In this document: piece by piece, positions 1 through 5,714 of the stretch
Position numbering within the stretch: the stretch's first letter is position 1
How the letters are laid out: each line of letters starts with the position of its first letter
From: Planctomycetia bacterium
GTDB taxonomy: Bacteria > Planctomycetota > UBA11346
Reading direction: 5' to 3'
NCBI GenBank assembly: GCA_005801395.1
Contig: SYDV01000538.1
Location: 1 to 7,383, forward strand
Length of the DNA stretch: 7,383 nucleotides
Made by a program: the position numbers and the translations under genes
Notes under the pieces: generated by a model
Seen by the model: the letters and a program-made list of their open reading frames with translations, nothing else
The model's database searches: none
What the model was told of the DNA's origin: nothing

Positions 1-930
1 TTGTATGAACGCGCTGGTCGTGAGCCTAAGGGCGTCTTTGATGCGGAGGACCCAAAGGATATCGATAATTTAACTAAACTATATTTGCTAACTCCGCGCT
101 GGAAAAACGTACTGCAGCCGCATGTTGATAAGTATAATCAACAATTGACCGCTATTAAACAAGATTTAATAACTCGCAGTAAGGTGCTAAACGAGCCAAT
201 CGCCGATAGTGGAGATCTTTTTTCATGGTACACGACGTACGCAGGCAAAACGAAAGAGCTGCTCATCGCTTTACGCAATGCGCAGGCAATCGTTATTGCT
301 CCTGACAACAAAGAGGACAATGATTTTGAAAATGGGGCAGCGATTCGTGCGCGAGTAGGTTTCTTTACTAAAGTGGAAAAAACACCTGAAGCGAAAGAGC
401 ACGCGCAATTGACGACGCGTTTCCGTATTATTGAAAAAATCGCTCAAGCGGTGATTAAAAATGGCAGTTCTTCCGTCGCGAATCCGATCGTAAAAGTGGG
501 TAAGGAGTCAGAGTTGGAGAAAAAGAAATCTGCGATTTTCACCAGCGTCGAGTGGAAACAATCGAGTGATGCAAATGAGGCGCTCGCGAATGATGTCGGT
601 CAGTACGCAGGAGCCTATGAATTTACCGTCACCTTAGAAGGTTCGACTTCGACCTTGATTGCAACTGAAGCGGCCATTGAGCGCATTGCTGAACCGGTCA
701 TGGTGGTGGTCGGCAGTACTTTGAGTGCACGTGGCGCACAGCCGGCAGCGAGTCGCAAAAATATTTCTGATGAGCCGATGATCATGCGCATCACTGTCGC
801 GGTGCTTGATTTCAATAAAATAACGGCGGCTAGTTCTGTCGCGGCTGAAGCATCTAACGGTGTAAAAGAACCAGCCGAACCGGCCACACCGACTCCAACA
901 GCAAATGAGACAGAAGGGAGCGAGCAATGA
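1..930 (+). CDS. PilO/Amuc_1100-like pilus assembly protein, 5' truncated
   Basis: The frame is open from the first base, so the TTG there is probably not the true start. The next in-frame Met is only around residue 234, and an expected N-terminal membrane anchor is absent, so the gene most likely begins upstream. 309 residues are visible. Residues about 25-95 are charged and helical, possibly coiled coil. Residues about 185-275 look like an alpha/beta periplasmic domain, with strands such as YEFTVTLEG and a helix after IATEAAIERI. The end (MRITVAVLDFNK, then a Pro/Ala/Thr tail) resembles the C-terminus I recall for Akkermansia Amuc_1100 (VSLNLVHFNQP plus a tail), a PilO-like protein. The stop overlaps the next start (ATGA), which implies translational coupling. 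Likely role: periplasmic inner-membrane alignment subunit of a type IV pilus/T2SS-like machine. The family call is inferred from end similarity and context; coding status is secure. Confidence 0.6.
   Translation: MYERAGREPKGVFDAEDPKDIDNLTKLYLLTPRWKNVLQPHVDKYNQQLTAIKQDLITRSKVLNEPIADSGDLFSWYTTYAGKTKELLIALRNAQAIVIAPDNKEDNDFENGAAIRARVGFFTKVEKTPEAKEHAQLTTRFRIIEKIAQAVIKNGSSSVANPIVKVGKESELEKKKSAIFTSVEWKQSSDANEALANDVGQYAGAYEFTVTLEGSTSTLIATEAAIERIAEPVMVVVGSTLSARGAQPAASRKNISDEPMIMRITVAVLDFNKITAASSVAAEASNGVKEPAEPATPTPTANETEGSEQ
917..920 (+). promoter_or_regulatory. Shine-Dalgarno site of the anchored protein gene
   Basis: GGAG, within AAGGGAG, lies 6 bases before the ATG at 927 and inside the end of the preceding gene. 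It supports the ATG that overlaps the upstream stop codon as the real start. Confidence 0.7.
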
Positions 931-2699
931 GCGCCCAAGATATTTTAATCGGACACGGCGAAAAAATCCTGGTGTTGGTAACGGTTGCCGCTTGCGGTTA
1001 TTGGTTGTACAGCACGTTTTCGAATCAAGATATTCGGCCCCAAGATATTTCGATGCAACGCATCAATGAAATGGTGGGTAAGGTTGAAAAGGTACGTGGT
1101 GAAGTTGCCTCACCTGTCATGAAGGCGCCGCCTAATTATCTTGATGATATGTTAGGCCGTTGGTCAGTCGATTTGCCTTCGCGCAAATACATGGCTTGGT
1201 TAGGTGCGATGACTGATGTGGGGCCGACTGATGCTCGCGGAGCCCATTATTATATTTATGAATTGCATGCGCCAACGCTGTCGGTTTCTGATGCGATAGG
1301 CACCATTGAGTTGTCGATTGCATTGCCAAGTGCGAAGCGCACCAGCGATCCGCGAATGAGTGATGCGAGTAGCAAAACTTGGTCCCTTGAACAGCGTGCG
1401 GATAACACGGCGAAGTGGATTGGTATGGTTATTGAACAGCGAATTGGACTTGGTGAATGGAAGCCGCTGGCGACGAAAGAGATTAAAAATGGAATAGTTT
1501 TGTTTAAAGGCGAACCTGCCGCGATGAGTTTAGTGGTTCCCACCACGGAGCCGTGGCAACGTTACAGCTTCCGCGCTCGTTTAGTCGCTGCCGTAACTGG
1601 TTTGCCGTTGGAAAAGGCAAGCAGCAAAGATGTTGAGCAATCCGTGCTTGTTCATCAAGGTGCCTATAGCGAAGATATCGTTGATTGGACCGGGGTTGGT
1701 AAGGCATTGGAGAGGAACGATAGCGTTTTCTTGAGTAAATTCCAAAAAGGCACAGCGACCGGTGGATTGGCAAACCAACTCAAGCCTGGTCAAGCATTGT
1801 ATTCTAGTGCCGATAGCGACGAGGCCTCAATAATTGGTACATCGAGCATTCGCTTTGTTTTTGAAAAAATTAATCTTGATTTTCAGGATCCGGCAGCGTC
1901 TGGCGCATCAATTCTTTTAACAAAATTCTTACGCGACCCGAAGGAACCAGCAGACAAAGCTAAGGGTAAGTGGTTATTAAAGCCTGTTCAATTTAAGCCG
2001 AAATTAAACGAATCGATAGGCCAATCAAATATTAAAATACCAAATCCATTTGATAAAGTGGAAGCCAACAAACCAGGTCTTTCTATTTTAGAGGACTTAT
2101 CGACGGCTTTTGCATTGACGGAAGTTAAACAGAAAGTTAAACGGATTTTGTATTATGAAATTTTGCTCAAGTCTCGCCCAATGGGTGGTAAGGCAAAAGA
2201 TTTAATATTAGAAAAGAAAGAAATCGAAACGGAGGTGGCGACTTTAACGAATGCCCAAACCGGATCGGTTTTGGTTCTTCCAGCTTGCGAGAAGGTGCAG
2301 AAACCCAACAAGCCATTTTCGTTCTTTTATCCAGATTTTGCTGGGGTTCTGTTTAATGAAGTCGAAGAATTTAAAAAAGATCCGGCAGGCTTTAAGCAAC
2401 GAGATCTCATTCCGCCAGAACCTAAGGCACATAAGCCGGATGAAGGCCCTTTGGAAGACTTGCGTAAGCGGCGCAACGACGACTTACTTAAAACCGATAC
2501 GACGTATTACGAGCTGGCAGATGGCCGCATCATCTACTGGGAGCACGTCAACTATCGGGTTGTAGTGATTATCAAAGCCGGTTCAGAGGCTGCAGCAGAT
2601 GCAGCTGCGGCAAAAGCAGTCGAAGAAAAGGCTGCGGCCGATGCGGCTGCCGCTGAAGCAGCAGCGAAAAAACCGGCGGTTCCACCAGCGAAGCCATAA
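927..2699 (+). CDS. Single-anchor periplasmic protein, Amuc_1099-like pilus-system candidate
   Basis: 590 residues. One hydrophobic segment lies at about residues 13-31 (KILVLVTVAACGYWLYSTF) after a short polar N-terminus, with no clear signal-peptidase site. This fits an inner-membrane anchor with the rest in the periplasm. The body (about 70-545) shows no motif I can name with certainty. It holds alternating strand-like stretches, for example WQRYSFRARLVAAVTGLP and, near the end, YYELADGRIIYWEHVNYRVVVI, which suggest beta-rich domains. The last 40 or so residues are almost all Ala, Glu, Lys, Asp and Pro and form a predicted extended helix ending in a Pro-rich tip. The start is fixed by the SD site and ATGA coupling to the PilO-like gene, and a terminator follows directly. 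By position between a PilO-like protein and a secretin it matches the slot of Amuc_1099 in Akkermansia. That identity is inference; it could also be a GspC/PilP-like linker to the secretin. Confidence 0.6.
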   Translation: MSAQDILIGHGEKILVLVTVAACGYWLYSTFSNQDIRPQDISMQRINEMVGKVEKVRGEVASPVMKAPPNYLDDMLGRWSVDLPSRKYMAWLGAMTDVGPTDARGAHYYIYELHAPTLSVSDAIGTIELSIALPSAKRTSDPRMSDASSKTWSLEQRADNTAKWIGMVIEQRIGLGEWKPLATKEIKNGIVLFKGEPAAMSLVVPTTEPWQRYSFRARLVAAVTGLPLEKASSKDVEQSVLVHQGAYSEDIVDWTGVGKALERNDSVFLSKFQKGTATGGLANQLKPGQALYSSADSDEASIIGTSSIRFVFEKINLDFQDPAASGASILLTKFLRDPKEPADKAKGKWLLKPVQFKPKLNESIGQSNIKIPNPFDKVEANKPGLSILEDLSTAFALTEVKQKVKRILYYEILLKSRPMGGKAKDLILEKKEIETEVATLTNAQTGSVLVLPACEKVQKPNKPFSFFYPDFAGVLFNEVEEFKKDPAGFKQRDLIPPEPKAHKPDEGPLEDLRKRRNDDLLKTDTTYYELADGRIIYWEHVNYRVVVIIKAGSEAAADAAAAKAVEEKAAADAAAAEAAAKKPAVPPAKP

Positions 2700-2721
2700 G
2701 TTGTTCTGATTACCGATTTCT

Positions 2722-2768
2722 TGCAAATACGCCTCCATGAGCTTGCTCATGGAGGCGCATTGCGTTTT
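2722..2768 (+). terminator. Rho-independent terminator after the anchored protein gene
   Basis: A perfect 12-bp stem (2730-2741 with 2746-2757) closes a CTTG loop. After a small internal mismatch the stem continues with GCAA (2723-2726) pairing TTGC (2760-2763), which brings it to within one base of TTTT at 2765-2768. It begins 22 bases after the stop codon at 2699. The near-perfect symmetry could also allow some function on the opposite strand, but no convergent gene is present. Confidence 0.85.
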
Positions 2769-3033
2769 AGAGGTGCGATAGAAGGGCAAGTTAATCAACG
2801 TGCTTCATACTTACTGTCGCTGATAGTTTTGTCTTTGTCGCTGCTGACCTAAGTCCACAGCTCAAGGCGTAAACCGTCTTTGGAGTCAAGGCAAAGTGAT
2901 ACCGTGTGGTCCAGCACCGTCGGTGCGTGGTTCACCGCAGCAAAAACAGCGTCACCGTGAGTGACACGAGGCTACACGGGCGACGGGCGGGGGTTTTTTC
3001 CTGGGCCACGGTACCTACGTTCCCACCCGGCCC

Positions 3034-3039
3034 TATAAT
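3034..3039 (+). promoter_or_regulatory. Candidate -10 element for the secretin pair
   Basis: A perfect TATAAT stands 134 bases before the secretin ATG in GC-rich surroundings. The hexamer expected at -35 with 17-base spacing (GTACCT, 3011-3016) is a poor match to TTGACA, and there is no TG extension, so the call rests on the -10 and on the need for a promoter after the terminator. Confidence 0.35.
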
Positions 3040-3136
3040 CCCAGGTGTCTCGTCGCTATAAACGCAACGTAGATTAGGCGGATAGACGCGTGTGTGCGTT
3101 TGTTTTGCTGCTGGGAAGATGTGGCCACGATTTTTT

Positions 3137-3153
3137 GCAGCTGTTTTAGCTGC
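3137..3153 (+). promoter_or_regulatory. Leader hairpin upstream of the secretin start
   Basis: GCAGCT, loop GTTTT, AGCTGC: a perfect 6-bp stem directly after a T6 run and 20 bases before the secretin ATG. It abuts a second small hairpin over the ribosome binding site. Confidence 0.4.
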
Positions 3154-3162
3154 CCTTGCACC

Positions 3163-3168
3163 AAGGAG
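3163..3168 (+). promoter_or_regulatory. Shine-Dalgarno site deciding the secretin start
   Basis: AAGGAG lies 5 bases before ATG at 3174. This selects that ATG over an in-frame TTG at 3156, because the SD itself would be inside the longer reading. Four of its bases (AAGG) form part of a 5-bp stem CCTTG-CAC-CAAGG (3154-3166). Confidence 0.85.
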
Positions 3169-3173
3169 TTGCG

Positions 3174-5714
3174 ATGTCCAGTTCACGGCTGACCGCCCTC
3201 GTACCCGTTCTTATGGCTATGGCATTGCCTTTGGCAGCAGGTGAGGGCAACAATCCACCTAAGCCAGCGATGACGCCAGATCAGGAGGCCTTTTGGAAAG
3301 AATTCCAAGGCAGCGCACTGACGGAGGCGCAAATTGAAGCTGAGCATAAATACGTGACGGCTCGTGCGGCTTTCCAAGACGCTCGTTTTGTTGAAGCGCG
3401 GGAATTAGTTGACGAAGCGATTCGTATTTTCCCATCGCACGCCGGCGCACAACAATTACGCCAAGAAGTATTGGCAGTGTTGAGTCAGCGTGACAATCGT
3501 CTGCAAATGGCGGCGTCGTGGTATCACGCGCAACAAGATGTGAAGACGCAGGAAATTGCCGTACGACTCGCTTCCTTAATGGAAAGCGGCGACAACAAAA
3601 TGAAGTCAGGCGATTTCGCTGGCGCAGAATTAGACTATGACCGCGTTGATGTGGGATTACGCAGTTTCCCTTATGAATTTGATTGGGGTACTTTGCCCAC
3701 CCAAGTGACGGCGAAGAAGCAAGAGGCCCGCGCTAAAGCTCGCGATATGGCCAAGAATAAACAAGATCAGCAGCGCAATGACGCTGCTGATCGCGCCCGT
3801 CAACAATCGGACGCGCAGGCATCCGCATTGAAAGCGAAGGTCGATGAATTGTTGGCTCGTGCTAAAGCGTCGTATGCCCGTAAAGATTATAAGCGCGCTG
3901 AAGTGGATGCTTGGAATGCCTACGAATTAGATCGCCGTCGTGAAGATGCACGTGGACTCTATCTTGATGCGCGTCGCGCTGGTCATAATCAATTTGATGA
4001 TCGTTATCGCGAAGATCGCTTAGAGCGTTTAGCGCGTGTTCATGAAGAAATGCATAAGTCCTTAATTCCACAAAATGAATTGTTGGTCTACCCTGAAGAC
4101 TGGCAAATTCGTTCTTTACGGAAACCGCAAGAATTGGGATCGGGCAAAGAAGAGCCATGGGTTGCTCTGTTGCGTGAGCGTCTCGAACAGCGCATCACGT
4201 TTGAATTCCAAGACACTGGTCTTGAAGACGTCATCAACTATTTACGTCAGGTCACTGGCACCACTATTATTGTTGCTCCAGACGTAGTGGCAAAGGGTGG
4301 TGGCACGGTCAGCTTAAAAGTTAAGGACATGCGTTATGGTGATGCGCTAAAATGGATTCTGCAGCTCACTAATTTGAAAATGGCTTTACAAAATCAGGCA
4401 ATTTTCATTTCGTCGGAACCCATTAAGGGTGCGATTAATCTGAAAATGTATGATGTTACCGATTTAGTCTCTCCAGTAAAAGATTTCCCAGGTCGTGAAT
4501 TGGCCTTCAATGCTGGCGCTGGCGGCGGCGGCGGCGGTGGTTTTTCCCTGTTTAAAATGGATGCCGCAACGGATGCACCCGCCATTGATCCAGATCAATT
4601 GGTTGAGTTCCTGCAAAAGAACGTGGCGCCGACCAGTTGGGAAGTCGAAGGCACTGGAATTACTCAGCGTGGTGGCTCGACCTTGTTTGTGAGTCAGACT
4701 CCAGAAGTGCATAACTTGCTTGAGCAATTACTTGCAAATATGCGTAATCAACAATCGCTGCAGGTTCACATCAGTGTACAAATCTTGGATGTGAAGAAGG
4801 GCTTTTTTGAAGAGATCGGGGTCCAATTCACGGATACCAATCCAAATGGCGGTAACGTCACGGATGTTATGAATAACACGGCGTATCCACAGCTAATTAA
4901 TGGTACGAACGGAGTCCCAAATGTTGATTCCAATAGCGCTGCCGATGGCGGCGATGGTTATTTACGGCTCAATAACTCCACTGCCTACAATGGTGCGTTA
5001 ACCCAGACCATGCCCAATAATGCATCTGCATCAACGGCATCTAATGGGGTGCAACGCGGTCTGCACATTGATGGATCCTTGAATTTCAACAGTTTCTTGG
5101 GGCAAGACCAATTAAATGCCCTGTTTACAGCGTTCGAGCAGGAAACGGATTCTCAATTATTAGAACATCCGTCGATTACCTGTTTTAATGGTCAGCGTGC
5201 GCATACCTCGTTTATTCATCAGTATGCTTATATCGCTGACTATGACATTGTGAACTATTCCTTTGACCCAAAAATCGAAGTGTTGAACTACGGAAATATT
5301 TTGGACGTTCGTCCCGTAGTTAGTTCGGATCGTAAATACATTACGATGGAAGTGCGCCCGACATCGGTATTGCCGGTTCAGTTTATTATTGAAAATATCG
5401 TGGCTCCGCGCATCGGTGCTGCTGGTAACGTGTTAATTATTTATGGTTTCTTTAATTATCCGATCGAATTGCCTAACGTTGAGGTTAGAGAGTTGCGTTC
5501 AACCGTGATGATGCCAGACAAGGGCACGCTCATGGTTGGTGGTTTTACGAATTCCTTGCGTCAACGCACACATTCTGGCATCCCGTTCCTCAGTCATATC
5601 CCGTTTCTTGGTCGTCTATTTAGTAAGAATGGTGTGTACGATGAAAATCGTAGAATATTCTTCTTGCTCAATGCCGAAATTGTAGATCTCGGTGAAAAAG
5701 AGAAACTCCAGTAA
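3174..5714 (+). CDS. TPR-containing secretin (type IV pilus/T2SS outer-membrane channel)
   Basis: 846 residues from the SD-supported ATG. A signal peptide spans residues 1 to about 23 (SRLTALVPVLMAMALPLAAG). Residues about 50-105, 130-165 and 220-268 look like TPR-type helical repeats (for example YARKDYKRAEVDAWNAYELD), with a charged helical stretch at 180-220. An STN/N0-type domain follows at about 340-415 (FEFQDTGLEDVINYLRQVTG), then a seven-Gly hinge (450-456), a secretin N-type domain at about 472-552 and an Asn-rich insertion at about 553-625. The C-terminal secretin core (about 628-840) carries HPSITCFNGQRA near 665 and VGG (788-790) followed by GIPFLSHIPFLGRLF near 802-816, the hallmark end of secretins. 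Known for the family: multimers form gated outer-membrane pores for pili or secreted proteins. The TPR-secretin layout recalls Amuc_1098. A terminator upstream and a TAATG overlap downstream suggest cotranscription with the next secretin rather than with the upstream genes. Confidence 0.93.
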   Translation: MSSSRLTALVPVLMAMALPLAAGEGNNPPKPAMTPDQEAFWKEFQGSALTEAQIEAEHKYVTARAAFQDARFVEARELVDEAIRIFPSHAGAQQLRQEVLAVLSQRDNRLQMAASWYHAQQDVKTQEIAVRLASLMESGDNKMKSGDFAGAELDYDRVDVGLRSFPYEFDWGTLPTQVTAKKQEARAKARDMAKNKQDQQRNDAADRARQQSDAQASALKAKVDELLARAKASYARKDYKRAEVDAWNAYELDRRREDARGLYLDARRAGHNQFDDRYREDRLERLARVHEEMHKSLIPQNELLVYPEDWQIRSLRKPQELGSGKEEPWVALLRERLEQRITFEFQDTGLEDVINYLRQVTGTTIIVAPDVVAKGGGTVSLKVKDMRYGDALKWILQLTNLKMALQNQAIFISSEPIKGAINLKMYDVTDLVSPVKDFPGRELAFNAGAGGGGGGGFSLFKMDAATDAPAIDPDQLVEFLQKNVAPTSWEVEGTGITQRGGSTLFVSQTPEVHNLLEQLLANMRNQQSLQVHISVQILDVKKGFFEEIGVQFTDTNPNGGNVTDVMNNTAYPQLINGTNGVPNVDSNSAADGGDGYLRLNNSTAYNGALTQTMPNNASASTASNGVQRGLHIDGSLNFNSFLGQDQLNALFTAFEQETDSQLLEHPSITCFNGQRAHTSFIHQYAYIADYDIVNYSFDPKIEVLNYGNILDVRPVVSSDRKYITMEVRPTSVLPVQFIIENIVAPRIGAAGNVLIIYGFFNYPIELPNVEVRELRSTVMMPDKGTLMVGGFTNSLRQRTHSGIPFLSHIPFLGRLFSKNGVYDENRRIFFLLNAEIVDLGEKEKLQ
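4521..4541 (+). repeat. GGC triplet tract encoding a poly-Gly hinge
   Basis: Five GGC codons then two GGT codons encode seven consecutive Gly residues (450-456) between the STN-like and next N-domain of the secretin. Triplet steps keep the frame, so length change would alter only the linker. Confidence 0.8.

Larger units (their letters stand above)
2769..3173. other. Gene-free, GC-rich structured intergenic/leader region
   Basis: About 405 bases lie between the terminator and the secretin start, with no convincing gene on either strand. By hand count 2901-3050 is about 63% GC, above the flanking genes. Visible structure: TGTCGCTG twice (2815-2822 and 2836-2843, 21 bases apart); a stem CCA-GCACC/GGTGC-(G)-TGG around 2911-2930; GTCAC/GTGAC at 2951-2965; T6 at 2994-2999; and inverted-repeat arms CCTGGG/CCCAGG at 3000-3005 and 3040-3045. 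It probably contains the promoter and a long 5' leader of the secretin genes, or a small RNA. I recognise no known riboswitch or RNA family. Confidence 0.6.

Noticed and set aside
2251..2565. Forward open frame of 104 residues within the anchored protein gene
   Set aside because: It is wholly inside a well-supported gene in another frame and has no ribosome site or recognisable protein character.
2815..2843. Direct repeat TGTCGCTG spaced 21 bases apart as a regulator site
   Set aside because: Eight bases repeated twice is within chance for a region this size, and no promoter is placed next to it.
2861..2941. Possible GEMM-type (cyclic-di-GMP) riboswitch, because of TAAACC, GGCAAAG and GTGGTTCACCG
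   Set aside because: The motifs only loosely match the family and the pairings expected around them cannot be formed; no tetraloop or receptor is visible.
2951..2999. Second terminator ending in T6
   Set aside because: The nearest stems (GTCAC/GTGAC and CCGTG/CACGG) end at least 14 bases before the T run, so there is no terminator geometry.
3156..3173. Upstream TTG start for the secretin, adding six residues
   Set aside because: The strong AAGGAG SD falls inside this extension and points to ATG 3174, which also gives a cleaner signal peptide.
2932..3186. Reverse-strand open frame of 84 residues in the intergenic region
   Set aside because: It overlaps the secretin SD and start, has no visible ribosome site, and its composition looks random; better explained by GC-rich DNA with few stops.
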